64,000 nucleotides of DNA, from the NCBI RefSeq assembly GCF_004353505.1, contig NZ_SMNQ01000004.1:186001-250000 (forward strand), read 5' to 3'. The notes beneath the pieces are model-generated. The model made no database searches. It saw only the letters and a program-made list of their open reading frames with translations, and had not been told where the DNA came from. A program made the translations under genes and the position numbers. This document shows positions 52,529 through 61,440 of the stretch, in pieces; the first letter of the stretch is position 1, and each line of letters starts with the position of its first letter. Origin of the DNA: Streptomyces sp. WAC05374 (GTDB lineage Bacteria > Actinomycetota > Actinomycetes > Streptomycetales > Streptomycetaceae).

Positions 52529-53655
52529 GTGGGGCTCACCTTCCGTGCGAGGGCGCGGGCGAGGGGGACGAGCCCCAGCAGGGCGAGCCCGGTGCCGGTG
52601 GCTCCGCCCCGGACGGCGAGTGCGGCCTGGAGCGGGATCATGGCGCGGATGCCGCCGCCGACGGCGCGCTGGGTGAGGGGTGGGGAGGGGTTGAGCGCGG
52701 CGTGCAGGTAGGGAATGGCGGCGGTGCGCAGGTAGGCGGCCGCGGTCAGGGCCGTGGCGGGGTAGGCCCTCGCCCTCCGCCGGTGGCGGGCCGCCGCGGC
52801 GCCGAGCAGGGCGGTGGTGGCGAGGGCGGCGAGCGGGGCGGCCGTCGAACCGCCTCGCGTCTCGTGGCGGGACACGGCGGTCACCGCGTAGGTGTGCGCC
52901 CCGAGCAGGGCGGCGGACGGGAGGGCGGCGGACGGGATGCCGCGGGGCGCGGCGCGGGTTGGGCGGGGCGGGTGGGACCTGTGGGGTGGGCGGGGCGAGT
53001 GGGCCGGTGTTCCGGTGCGGGGCGAGTGGGCCGGTGTTCCGGTGCGGGGCGAGTGGGCCGGTGTTCCGGTGCGGGGCGAGCGTGCTGGGTGGGCCGGGCG
53101 CCCGGAGCGCCCCTGCCGTGCCGGGGCGGGCGTGCCGGCGGGGGGTGCGGTGGCCGTGGCGCCGAGGAGGAGGTCCAGGGCGCGGGCGGTGGCCATGGCG
53201 GCGGGGGCCGCGCGGGTGTGCTTCAGGCGCAGGTCGTACGCCCATACCGTGGCCGCGAGGGCGGTCGCCACGGCCAGGGGCGCCCGGCCCGCTCGGGTGG
53301 CGAGGGCGAGGCCCGTGGCCGTCAGGGCGGCCGCGGCGGCGAGGGCGGCGGGCGGGGCGACACGGCCGGAGGGAATGGGGCGGTGCGGGCGGTCGACGGC
53401 GTCCTCGTCACGGTCCGCCCAGTCGTTGAGCGCCATGCCCGCCTCGTACAGGCACAGGGAGGACCCGATGGCCAGCGCGGTGCCCCGGTTGGGGCGCGCG
53501 CCCACGGCCGCGGCGCCCGCGAGGGCGTCCCCGGGTACGGAGAACAGGGCGGACACGCGCAGCAGCTCCGCCCAGGCCCGTCGCCGTACCCCCCGGGCCC
53601 GCTCCCCGGACGCCGCCGAGGCCGCCGGCGCCGCCGGGTCCGCCGGGGGGTTCAT
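52525..53655 (-). CDS. eboC: UbiA-family prenyltransferase, EboC-like, with low-complexity insert
   Basis: A 376-residue integral membrane protein. The first aspartate motif is GMALNDWADRDEDAVDRPHR followed by PIPSG, and the second is WAYDLRLKHTRA. About eight hydrophobic segments are visible. Between roughly residues 170 and 240 there is a Pro/Arg/Thr-rich insert containing SPRTGTPAH repeats, unusual for UbiA enzymes and situated after the second aspartate region. EboC is the membrane component of ebo clusters and is thought to prenylate or otherwise process the trafficked metabolite. Start and stop overlap the neighbouring genes. Confidence 0.85.
   Translation of the reverse strand: MNPPADPAAPAASAASGERARGVRRRAWAELLRVSALFSVPGDALAGAAAVGARPNRGTALAIGSSLCLYEAGMALNDWADRDEDAVDRPHRPIPSGRVAPPAALAAAAALTATGLALATRAGRAPLAVATALAATVWAYDLRLKHTRAAPAAMATARALDLLLGATATAPPAGTPAPARQGRSGRPAHPARSPRTGTPAHSPRTGTPAHSPRTGTPAHSPRPPHRSHPPRPTRAAPRGIPSAALPSAALLGAHTYAVTAVSRHETRGGSTAAPLAALATTALLGAAAARHRRRARAYPATALTAAAYLRTAAIPYLHAALNPSPPLTQRAVGGGIRAMIPLQAALAVRGGATGTGLALLGLVPLARALARKVSPT
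52992..53079 (-). repeat. 27-bp tandem repeat inside the UbiA-like gene, about 3.3 copies
   Basis: Three identical 27-bp units (52992-53018, 53019-53045, 53046-53072) and a partial fourth. They encode the nonapeptide SPRTGTPAH in a predicted loop. The units are identical at every base, so the expansion is recent. Confidence 0.92.
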
Positions 53656-54929
53656 CGGGCGGCCCCGAGGCGCTGGGCGAGGGAGAGGAGGGCGGCGTAC
53701 TGGTCGGAGAGGGCCGCGGGGCCGCCGTCGGGGTCCTTGAAGTAGAAGCCGAGTTCCGGCAGGGGCCCCGAGAGGCCGGCCTCGTGGGCGCGGGCCACCA
53801 GGCGGGCGAGGTCCAGGACGAGAGGGGCGGCGAGCGCCGAGTCGCACCCCTGCCAGATGGTCTGGAGGACCATCCGGGAGCCGAGGAATCCGTCGAAGGC
53901 GATGTGGTCCCAGGCGGTCTTCCAGTCCCCGAGGGCCGGTACGTCGTCGATGTGGACCTCGCCCTCCGGGGCGGCGCCGAGCACATCGGCGAGGACGCGT
54001 TCCTTGCCGGCGTTCTTGGCGGCCGCCGCGGCCGGGTCGGCGAGTGCCGCCCCGTCGCCGCCGCCCAGGAGGTTGGTGCCGGACCAGGCCCGTACCGACA
54101 GGGCGCGCTGCACGAACATCGGGGCGAGCACGGCGCGGAGCAGGGTCTGGCCCGTCTTGCCGTCGCGGCCCGCGTGGGGCAGGCCGCTGGTGGCGGCGGT
54201 GGTGGCGAGGGCGGCGGTGCGCAGCCCGGTGGAGGGGGTGAAGTTCACGTAGGGGCAGCCGGCGCGGAGGGCGGCGGCCGCGTAGAGGGAGCTGGGTGCG
54301 AGGCGCGGGTCGTCCGGTCCGGGTGCCGGTTCTGTGGAGGCGACGTTGACGACGACTGTTCGGGTGAGGTGGTGGCGGCGGGTGAAGGCGGTGATGTCGG
54401 CGGCGAAGGCGGCGATCAGTTCGTCGTCGGTGCGGGTGTCGCCGGGGGCGGGGCCGCCGGGGCGGATCTCGGCGTCCGCGGCGGCGAGTTCACCGTGCAC
54501 GGCGGCGGCCAGGCCGTACGGCAGGACGCCCGCCGTCGTCAGTTCCTCGGCCCGTTTGGGCAGGGGGCAGGCCGCCGTGTCGTGCCCGCCGAACACCAGG
54601 GAGGAGAGGGAGGGGAGGCCGCTGGCGGTGAAGGGGGCGGTTTCCGTGACCATGCCCGTGGGCGGGTGCAGCCCGGCGGCGACGGCGGCGCATCCGGCGA
54701 CGGCGGTGGTGGCGACGGAGCCGCGCGCCCCGACGAGCCAGACGCCGACCGTGCCGTCGCTCCCGGTGCGCCCGGCGTCCCCGGCGGCCTCGGCGTCCCC
54801 GGCGGCCTCGGCGTCCCTGGCGTCACTGTTGGCCTCGGGATCTTCGGCGGCCTCGGCGTCTTCGGCGGCTTGGGTGTTTCCGGCGGCCCCTGTGGTCCCG
54901 TCGTCTCCGGCACGGCGTGCATCGAACAT
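53652..54929 (-). CDS. Inositol-3-phosphate synthase (myo-inositol-1-phosphate synthase family)
   Basis: A 425-residue NAD-dependent cyclase that would convert glucose 6-phosphate to inositol 3-phosphate. After an acidic low-complexity N-terminus (GDAEAAGDAGRTG-type repeats, to about residue 60) come the NAD site VGVWLVGARGSVATTAVAG, VNVASTEPAP, CPYVNFTPSTGL, GRDGKTGQTLLRAVLAPMF, WSGTNLLGGGDGAALADP and NAGKERVLADVLG. It is the first gene of the ebo-type cluster, with GGGAGG before the ATG, and its stop overlaps the UbiA gene. It may supply an inositol-type substrate or replace the EboD sugar-phosphate cyclase. Confidence 0.88.
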   Translation of the reverse strand: MFDARRAGDDGTTGAAGNTQAAEDAEAAEDPEANSDARDAEAAGDAEAAGDAGRTGSDGTVGVWLVGARGSVATTAVAGCAAVAAGLHPPTGMVTETAPFTASGLPSLSSLVFGGHDTAACPLPKRAEELTTAGVLPYGLAAAVHGELAAADAEIRPGGPAPGDTRTDDELIAAFAADITAFTRRHHLTRTVVVNVASTEPAPGPDDPRLAPSSLYAAAALRAGCPYVNFTPSTGLRTAALATTAATSGLPHAGRDGKTGQTLLRAVLAPMFVQRALSVRAWSGTNLLGGGDGAALADPAAAAAKNAGKERVLADVLGAAPEGEVHIDDVPALGDWKTAWDHIAFDGFLGSRMVLQTIWQGCDSALAAPLVLDLARLVARAHEAGLSGPLPELGFYFKDPDGGPAALSDQYAALLSLAQRLGAAR

Positions 54930-55020
54930 GGCCAGCCTCCCTGGGTGTGGTGCGTTGGAGACGGCGGGCGGGGGGTACGGCGCCTCCCCGCCCGCCGCCG
55001 GCTTGAACGGGAGCGCCCCG

Positions 55021-58000
55021 CTAGGTGGACGAGGGCAGCTCCTTGAGCTGGATGTTCCGGAAGGACACCTGATCGTCGGCGCCGTGGTTCTGGATGCCGA
55101 TGTAGCCGTCCTTCAGGCTGCGGACAGGATCGGTGTTGGTGAAGTCGTTGATCTTCACGCCGTTGAGGAAGACCTGGAGGCGCTCCCCCTGGACCTTGAT
55201 CTCGTAGCTGTTCCACTGGCCGGGCGGGCGGAGGACCTGGTCGCGGGCCTTGAGGTTGGCCGACTTGAAGCCGTAGACGGCCCCGGTGGTGCGGTCGGGG
55301 GCGTCGGTGGCGTCGATCTGGATCTCGTAGCCGTTGTTCACGGCCGACCAGGGGTCGTCGGAGGCCGGGAAGCCGACGAAGACACCGGAGTTGTCGTCGC
55401 CCGCCATCTTCCAGTCCAGCTTCAGCGAGTACGACGAGAGCTCCTTGGCCTGGTACCAGAGCATCCCCATGCCGCCCTCGGTGCGCAGCTCACCGTCCAC
55501 GACGGTGAACCTCCCCGGTCCGGCCTGCTTCCAGCCCTCCAGGGTGTGGCCGTTGAACAGGGGCCGGTATCCGGTGCGCGGGGTGCAGTCGGCCTTCACC
55601 TGCCCGGTGGCGTAGCGGAGGCCGCCCAGCAGGTGCTGCCGGAAGGCGGGTTCGGCGTAGGACGCGGCCGTGTGACCGCCTCCGGTGTAGAAGGCGCGCC
55701 CGCCCCGGTAGCTCTGGCACCAGGCGATCGGGTGGTCGCCCTTCATGGTGCCGCCCTGGTAGGTGGTCTCGTCGAGGGTGGCGAGGACACGGGCCTGGCC
55801 GCGCGGGTTGGTGCGGTAGTTGTACCACTCGTCGGTGCGTTCCCAGGCGGCCGGGACGTCCTTCGTCGCCGGGTGCGCGTGGTCCTCGACGCGGACGGTG
55901 GCGGGCTGGATGTGCGGGTGGGAGGCGAAGTGGGCGCCGACGAGTCCGCCGTAGAACTCCCAGTCGTACTCGGTGTCGGCGGCGGCGTGGACACCGACGT
56001 ACCCGCCGCCGGTGGCGACGTAGTTCTCGAACGCCTTCTGCTGCTCGGCGTTCAGGACGTCGCCGGTGGTCGAGAGGAACACGACGGCGTCGTACCGGGC
56101 CAGGTTGCTGGTGGTGAACTGCGCGGCGGTCTCCGTGGCGTCGACCGTGATGTTGCCGGCGGCGCCCAGCTCCTTCAGGGCCGCGATGCCGGCCGGGATG
56201 GAGTCGTGCCGGAACCCGGCGGTTCTGGAGAAGACCAGGACCCGCTTGGCGGTCCGGTCGACGGGCGTGTTCGACAGCTCGAAGTCGTCGACGTCGTACA
56301 GGGCACCGGCGCCGCCCTTGAAGACCAGGAAGAGCTGGGTGGTCCGCTTCGGTACGGCCCGCAGCGGGACGTCGATGTCCTGGAAGGTCTCCCAGCCGCC
56401 GGTCACCGGTACCGGGGCGGAGCCCAGCAGGGTGCCGGTGGCCGATCCGGTGCGTACCTCCAGGAAGCCGCCGGCGCCGCCGGACGAGACGCGGGCGGTG
56501 AGCTTGGTGGAGCCGGTGAGGTTGTAGGGGGTGAAGGAGATCCAGTCGCCGTCGTCGATGTCGCCGACGGTCCTGCCGCCGTGCGCGGTGGCCTTGTCGT
56601 ACGTGCGGATGCCGGACTGCGCCGAGAAGTGCTCGGCCTGCCGGTGGCGCGGCTGGAGCTGTGCCTGGTCGTGGCCGGTCAGCGCGGCCTGTCCGCCGCC
56701 TCCGCCGTCGGTGTACTCGGCGTCGAAGACGCCGAAGATGTTGGCGTTGGGGTCGTGGCCGCCGTCCGCCGACGTCTTGATGGTGCCGGAGCAGCCGTTC
56801 GAGGAGGTCACCGGGTGGCCGTGGCTGTCGTGGCCGAGGATGTAGGTGACCTTGACCTTGGCACAGTCGATCGTGCCGTCCTCCGGGTCGGTGACGGTCA
56901 CCTTGAAGGGGATCTCGTCGCCGAAGCCGAACAGCGCGCCCTCGGCGGGCAGGTCGAGCGTCACCTTGGGCGCGGTGTTGCCGACCACCACCTGGACGCT
57001 GGCGGAGCCGGTGCGGCCGGAGGCGTCGCGCGCGGTGACGGTGGCGGTGTAGGTGCCGTTCTTGCGGTAGGTGTACGTGGGGTTCGCGGCGGTCGACGTG
57101 CCGGTGCCGTCGCCGAAGTCCCAGTGGTAGGTCAGGGCGTCCCCGTCGGCGTCCGTCGTTCCGGCCGAGGAGAAGGCGACCCGCAGCGGGGCCTTGCCGG
57201 AGGTCCTGTTCGCCGATGCCTCGGCGACCGGCGAGAAGCCGCCGGTGGCGTTCTCGATCCGGTAGAGGCCGGAGTTCTCGTCGCCGCCGAACCAGGCGGT
57301 GCCGTAGTCGAGGACGTACAGCGCCCCGTCGGGGCCGAACGCCATGTCCATCACCTGTGTGCCGGTCCACGGCACCGGGTTGATGGACCGCACCGCACCG
57401 TCGGCACCGTGTTCGATGCGCTTGATCCAGCGGCGCCCGAACTCACCGGCGAAGAAGTCGCCGTCGTACGCCTCGGGGAACTTCACGGGCGACGGGTTCG
57501 CGGCGTCGTACCGGTAGACCGGCCCGCCCATGGGCGACTCGGACCCGGAGCCGAACTCGGGCACGGACCCGCCGTCGTACGGTATCCAGGCGGGCTCGGC
57601 CGGCGGCAGGTCGACCAGGCCCGTGTTGTGCGGCGAGTCGTTCTTCGGCGCCGCGCAGTCGAAGGGGGCGCCGGAGGTCCTGGTGGCGAAGTCGTAGTCG
57701 ACGTACGGCTCGTTGTCGCCGGTGCAGAACGGCCAGCCGAAGTTTCCGGGCTTGGTGACCCGGGCGAACTCGACCTGTCCGGCCGGGCCCCGCTGGGGGT
57801 CGGCGGCGCCCGCGTCGGGGCCGTAGTCGCCGACGTACAGGACGCCCGTCTTCTTGTCGACGCTGAAGCGGAACGGGTTGCGGAAGCCCATCGCGTAGAT
57901 CTCGGGCCGTGTCCTGGCGGTGCCGGGTGCGAAGAGGTTGCCCTCGGGGACGGTGTACGAGCCGTCGTCGGCGACCTTGATGCGGAGGATCTTGCCGCGC

Positions 58001-58719
58001 AGGTCGTTGGTGTTGCCCGAGGTGCGGCGGGCGTCGTACGCGGGGTTGCGGGTGGGCCGCTCGTCGATGGGGGTGAAGCCGTCGGAGGCGAACGGGTTGG
58101 AGTCGTCGCCCGTCGACAGGTAGAGGTTGCCCTGGGCGTCGAAGTCGATGTCACCGCCGACGTGGCAGCAGATGCCGCGTGTCGCGGGGATGTCGATGAC
58201 CTTCTTCTCGCTGGCGTTGTCGAGCGTGCCGTCCGCCCTGAGAGTGAAGCGCGAGAGGCGGTTGACGCCGTCGTACCTGGCGAAGTCCGCGGCCGTGCCG
58301 TCGTTGGGCGCGTCTCCGGCGGGGGTGTCGAGCGGGGGCGCGTAGTAGAGGAAGACGGCCCGGTTCCGCTCGAAGTCCGGGTCGAGGGCGACGCCTTGGA
58401 GGCCCTCCTCGTCGTGGGAGTAGACCGGGACGGTGCCGATGACCCTGGTGTTGCCGGCGGCGTCGGTGCGCCGCAGCTCGCCGCCGCGCGAGGTGTGCAG
58501 CACGCTGCGGTCGGGCATGACGGCGAGCGACATCGGTTCGCCGACCTCTTCGCCGCCCTTGGCGAGGGTGACCTGCTGGAACTGCTCCTCGGCCGCCGCC
58601 GGTGCGGGCGCGCCGGCCGCCACGACGGGCGGGGCGCCGAGGGTGAACGACGTCACGGCGAGCAGGCCGCCGGTGAGGAGTGCGAGCGCGTTGCGCGCTC
58701 CGAGCCGTTTTCTGTGCAC
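55021..58719 (-). CDS. Multidomain secreted protein: sugar dehydrogenase-like, PKD, CBM6, ThuA and DUF1080 domains
   Basis: A 1232-residue exported protein. GTG 58719 is chosen because GGAGG lies 6 nt upstream and a Sec signal follows (RKRLGARNALALLTGGLLAV). Domains in order: glucose/sorbosone-dehydrogenase-like propeller (about 45-430; DEEGLQGVALDPDFERNRAV, IYAMGFRNPFRFSVDKKTGV, DMAFGPDGALYVLDYGTAWF), PKD (YHWDFGDGTGTS), CBM6-like module (DIDDGDWISFTPYNLTGSTK), ThuA-like domain (VLVFSRTAGFRHDSIPAGIA, GGYVGVHAAADTEYDWEFYG), and C-terminal DUF1080/3-keto-disaccharide hydrolase domain (GYRPLFNGHTLEGWKQ, SGVFVGFPA). It probably oxidises and cleaves glycosides outside the cell. Confidence 0.9.
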   Translation of the reverse strand: MHRKRLGARNALALLTGGLLAVTSFTLGAPPVVAAGAPAPAAAEEQFQQVTLAKGGEEVGEPMSLAVMPDRSVLHTSRGGELRRTDAAGNTRVIGTVPVYSHDEEGLQGVALDPDFERNRAVFLYYAPPLDTPAGDAPNDGTAADFARYDGVNRLSRFTLRADGTLDNASEKKVIDIPATRGICCHVGGDIDFDAQGNLYLSTGDDSNPFASDGFTPIDERPTRNPAYDARRTSGNTNDLRGKILRIKVADDGSYTVPEGNLFAPGTARTRPEIYAMGFRNPFRFSVDKKTGVLYVGDYGPDAGAADPQRGPAGQVEFARVTKPGNFGWPFCTGDNEPYVDYDFATRTSGAPFDCAAPKNDSPHNTGLVDLPPAEPAWIPYDGGSVPEFGSGSESPMGGPVYRYDAANPSPVKFPEAYDGDFFAGEFGRRWIKRIEHGADGAVRSINPVPWTGTQVMDMAFGPDGALYVLDYGTAWFGGDENSGLYRIENATGGFSPVAEASANRTSGKAPLRVAFSSAGTTDADGDALTYHWDFGDGTGTSTAANPTYTYRKNGTYTATVTARDASGRTGSASVQVVVGNTAPKVTLDLPAEGALFGFGDEIPFKVTVTDPEDGTIDCAKVKVTYILGHDSHGHPVTSSNGCSGTIKTSADGGHDPNANIFGVFDAEYTDGGGGGQAALTGHDQAQLQPRHRQAEHFSAQSGIRTYDKATAHGGRTVGDIDDGDWISFTPYNLTGSTKLTARVSSGGAGGFLEVRTGSATGTLLGSAPVPVTGGWETFQDIDVPLRAVPKRTTQLFLVFKGGAGALYDVDDFELSNTPVDRTAKRVLVFSRTAGFRHDSIPAGIAALKELGAAGNITVDATETAAQFTTSNLARYDAVVFLSTTGDVLNAEQQKAFENYVATGGGYVGVHAAADTEYDWEFYGGLVGAHFASHPHIQPATVRVEDHAHPATKDVPAAWERTDEWYNYRTNPRGQARVLATLDETTYQGGTMKGDHPIAWCQSYRGGRAFYTGGGHTAASYAEPAFRQHLLGGLRYATGQVKADCTPRTGYRPLFNGHTLEGWKQAGPGRFTVVDGELRTEGGMGMLWYQAKELSSYSLKLDWKMAGDDNSGVFVGFPASDDPWSAVNNGYEIQIDATDAPDRTTGAVYGFKSANLKARDQVLRPPGQWNSYEIKVQGERLQVFLNGVKINDFTNTDPVRSLKDGYIGIQNHGADDQVSFRNIQLKELPSST

Positions 58720-59178
58720 GAATGTCCTCCGGAGAAGGCCGGATGCGGGCTGTTGCCTCGGTGGGGCGGCTCCCCAGGGGTACTTGCCGGGGGTGCCGCG
58801 CCGGGTTGTCCGGGGACCGGCGTGCGCCGTCACGCTGGTCGGGGTCCATGGCCTGAACGGTGTCGTGGGGCCGGGGTGGTGGAGCCGGGTGCCTCAGGCG
58901 GGTGGCTGCCGGGCCGGTGTCGTGAAACCGGCTGCCCGAGACGGGTGTTGCCAGGGCGGTGCCGTGGAGCCGATGTCTCGACGCGGGTGTCCTGCCGGTG
59001 TCGCGTACACCTCAGGGCCGTACACGGAAGGGACGTTAGCCGGGTTGCTCCTGTGCCGAAAGCCCTTGTGCGGGACTTGGCCCGGACTTTTTCCCGGCGC
59101 TGGACAAAGCCGTGGGCGGGCAGGCCGGACCGCCCGGTGGCGGCACCCGCCACCGGGCCGGTGACCTGCGGCCCCGCC
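58720..59178. other. 459-bp intergenic region with a degenerate 43-bp repeat
   Basis: It lies between two minus-strand genes and must hold the promoter of the 1232-residue secreted protein gene; none is clear. The left-centre part contains three degenerate 43-bp tandem units (58868-58996). The right part has an A-run and the near-direct repeats AAGTCCGGG and AAGTCCCGC. No credible gene is seen. Confidence 0.55.
58868..58996. repeat. Degenerate 43-bp tandem repeat, 3 units
   Basis: Units 58868-58910, 58911-58953 and 58954-58996 are the same length and align without gaps (about 31 of 43 bases shared by the first two). All begin GGGC-GGTG-like, have a central G-rich CCG and a conserved CGGGTG. 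They do not lie in a convincing gene. Confidence 0.7.
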
Positions 59179-60183
59179 CTAGCCGTCGCCGCCGAACGCG
59201 GCGTCGAAGGAGGCGGCCGGCGGGTCGAAGTCGTACCGCTTCAGCGTGGCAAGCGCTTCCGGCGCACCGGTCAGCCGGTCCATCCCGGCGTCCTCCCACT
59301 CCACCGACACCGGCCCCGCGTACCCGATCGAGCGCAGCATCCGGAAGACGTCCTCCCACGGCACGTCCCCGTGCCCTGCCGACACGAAGTCCCAGCCGCG
59401 CCGCGGATCGCCCCACGGCAGGTGGGAGCCGAGCCGGCCGTTGCGGCCGTCGAGCCGCCGCCGCGCCTCCTTGCAGTCCACGTGGTAGATCCGGTCCCGG
59501 AAGTCGTACAGGAACCCGACCGGGTCCAGGTCCTGCCACACGAAGTGGCTCGGGTCGAAGTTCAGCCCGAAGGCCGGGCGCCGGTCCACCGCCTCCAGGG
59601 CCCGCTGCGTGGTCCAGTAGTCGTAGGCGATCTCGCTCGGATGGACCTCGTGGGCGAACCGCACGCCCTCCGCGTCGAAGACGTCCAGGACCGGGTTCCA
59701 CCGCTCGGCGAAGTCCTCGTACCCGCGCTCGATCATCCGCTCCGGCACCGGCGGGAACATCGCCACCAGGTGCCAGATCGACGACCCGGTGAAACCGACG
59801 ACCGTACGCACCCCGAAGGCCGCGGCCGCCCGGGCGGTGTCGGCCAGCTCGCGCGCCGCCCGCCGCCGCACGCCCTCGGGGTCGCCGTCGCCCCAGACCC
59901 GCCCCGGCACGATGGCCCGGTGCCGCTCGTCGATGGGGTGGTCGCAGACGGCCTGGCCCACCAGGTGGTTGGAGATCGCCCAGCACTTCAGTCCGTACTT
60001 GTCGAGCAGCGCCCGCCGCCCGTCCAGGTAGGCGGGGTCGGCCAGCGCCTTGTCGACCTCGAAGTGATCGCCCCAGCAGGCGAGTTCGAGACCGTCGTAG
60101 CCGAAGTCACGCGCGAGGCGGCAGACCTCCTCCAGCGGAAGGTCGGCCCACTGGCCGGTGAAGAGGGTGAAGGGACGTGGCAC
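59179..60183 (-). CDS. Sugar phosphate isomerase/epimerase-family protein
   Basis: A 334-residue cytoplasmic TIM barrel of the xylose-isomerase-like family. It starts [20 protein letters not shown]; other marks are [86 protein letters not shown] and [13 protein letters not shown]. Glu, Asp, His and Glu metal ligands are present. GTG 60183 is chosen because AGGAGG lies 6 nt upstream; GTG 60186 is adjacent. It follows the Gfo/Idh gene by 10 bp; such pairs act together on oxidised (3-keto) sugars and related polyols. Confidence 0.88.
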   Translation of the reverse strand: MPRPFTLFTGQWADLPLEEVCRLARDFGYDGLELACWGDHFEVDKALADPAYLDGRRALLDKYGLKCWAISNHLVGQAVCDHPIDERHRAIVPGRVWGDGDPEGVRRRAARELADTARAAAAFGVRTVVGFTGSSIWHLVAMFPPVPERMIERGYEDFAERWNPVLDVFDAEGVRFAHEVHPSEIAYDYWTTQRALEAVDRRPAFGLNFDPSHFVWQDLDPVGFLYDFRDRIYHVDCKEARRRLDGRNGRLGSHLPWGDPRRGWDFVSAGHGDVPWEDVFRMLRSIGYAGPVSVEWEDAGMDRLTGAPEALATLKRYDFDPPAASFDAAFGGDG

Positions 60184-60193
60184 CACATGCCTC

Positions 60194-61393
60194 CTAGGCC
60201 GGTACGGGGGTGTAGACGGCGTTCTTCTCGGCGCTCTCCTCCACCGCCGCCAGCACGCGCTGCACCCGCAGCCCGTCCGCGAAGGACGGCGCCGGCTCGG
60301 TGCCCGAGGCGATGGCGTGGAGGAGGTCGCGCGCCTGGTGGACGAAGGTGTGCTCGTAGCCGAGGGCGTGACCGGGCGGCCACCACGCCTCCAGGTACGG
60401 GTGGTCCGGCTCGGTGACGAGGATGCGCCGGAAGCCGGCCGACGGGGCCGGGTCGCCTCCGTCGTAGAACGACAGCTCGTTCAGCCGTTCCAGGTCGAAG
60501 GCGAGCGACCCCCGCTCCCCGTTGACCTCCAGCCGCAGCGCGTTCTTGCGGCCCGCCGCCATCCGGGTCGCCTCGAACGACACCAGCGCCCCCGACGCCA
60601 GCCGCCCCGTGAACACGGCCGCGTCGTCCACGGTGACGGCCCCGCGCTCGGCGCCCCCCGACGCCGAGAGCCCGGCCGACGCCCCGGCGAGCAGCGGCCG
60701 CTCGCGCACGAAGGTCTCGGTGAGCGCCGACACCCCCACGAGCGGTTCCCCCGCCAGGAACTGCGCGAGGTCCACGATGTGCGCGCCCAGGTCCCCGAGC
60801 GCCCCGGACCCTGCGTGCTCCCGCTCCAGCCGCCAGGTGAGCGGGAAGTCCGGGTCGACCAGCCAGTCCTGGAGGTAGGTCACCCGTACGTGACGCAGCG
60901 CGCCCAGGCGGCCGGCGGCGATCAGGTCCCGGGCGTATGTCATGGCGGGCACGCGGCGGTAGTTGAAGCCGACCATGGCGACCCGGCCGCGCGCCCGGGC
61001 CCGCTCGGCGGCCGCCACCATGGCCTCGGCCTCGGCCACGGTGTTGGCCAGCGGCTTCTCGCACAGGACGTGCTTGCCCGCCTCCAGGGCGGCGATGGCG
61101 ATCCGGGCGTGGCTGTCCCCGGGGGTGCAGATGTCCACCACGTCGACGTCGTCGCGTGCGACGAGGTCCCGCCAGTCGGTCTCGGCCGCGGCCCAGCCGT
61201 GCCGGTCGGCGGCCGCCCGGACGGCCGCGGCGTCCCGGCCGCAGACCGCGGCGAGCACCGGCCGCAGCGGCAGGTCGAAGACGCGGCCCACGGTGCGCCA
61301 GCCCTGTGAGTGGGCGGCGCCCATGAACGCGTACCCGACCATGCCGATGCCGATCGTCCGTTCCTGCCGCGCCGTGCGTTCCTGCTGCGCCAT
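60194..61393 (-). CDS. Gfo/Idh/MocA-family NAD(P)-dependent oxidoreductase
   Basis: A 399-residue cytoplasmic sugar dehydrogenase. The Rossmann motif is [19 protein letters not shown], the catalytic segment is [20 protein letters not shown], and [20 protein letters not shown] is the substrate-side His/Asp motif; the C-terminal sheet is typical. It probably oxidises a hydroxyl of an imported sugar or glycoside. GAGGAGGAA precedes the ATG. It is upstream of the isomerase gene and 47 bp downstream of the solute-binding-protein gene, as part of one minus-strand catabolic group. Confidence 0.92.
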   Translation of the reverse strand: MAQQERTARQERTIGIGMVGYAFMGAAHSQGWRTVGRVFDLPLRPVLAAVCGRDAAAVRAAADRHGWAAAETDWRDLVARDDVDVVDICTPGDSHARIAIAALEAGKHVLCEKPLANTVAEAEAMVAAAERARARGRVAMVGFNYRRVPAMTYARDLIAAGRLGALRHVRVTYLQDWLVDPDFPLTWRLEREHAGSGALGDLGAHIVDLAQFLAGEPLVGVSALTETFVRERPLLAGASAGLSASGGAERGAVTVDDAAVFTGRLASGALVSFEATRMAAGRKNALRLEVNGERGSLAFDLERLNELSFYDGGDPAPSAGFRRILVTEPDHPYLEAWWPPGHALGYEHTFVHQARDLLHAIASGTEPAPSFADGLRVQRVLAAVEESAEKNAVYTPVPA

Positions 61394-61440
61394 ACGGGTT
61401 CCTCCTCGTCGGTTGCTCGGTGGGGGCGGGCAGAGCCGGG

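Noticed and set aside
52992..53079. CRISPR-like or noncoding minisatellite
   Set aside because: 27-bp identical units without spacers, in frame within the UbiA-like gene.
54334..60417. Very long plus-strand open frame of about 2000 residues
   Set aside because: It runs antisense to the secreted multidomain gene and its neighbours. Its translation is Val/Gly/Arg-rich without domains, and each antisense gene has motifs, ribosome binding sites and overlaps. It is a GC-bias shadow.
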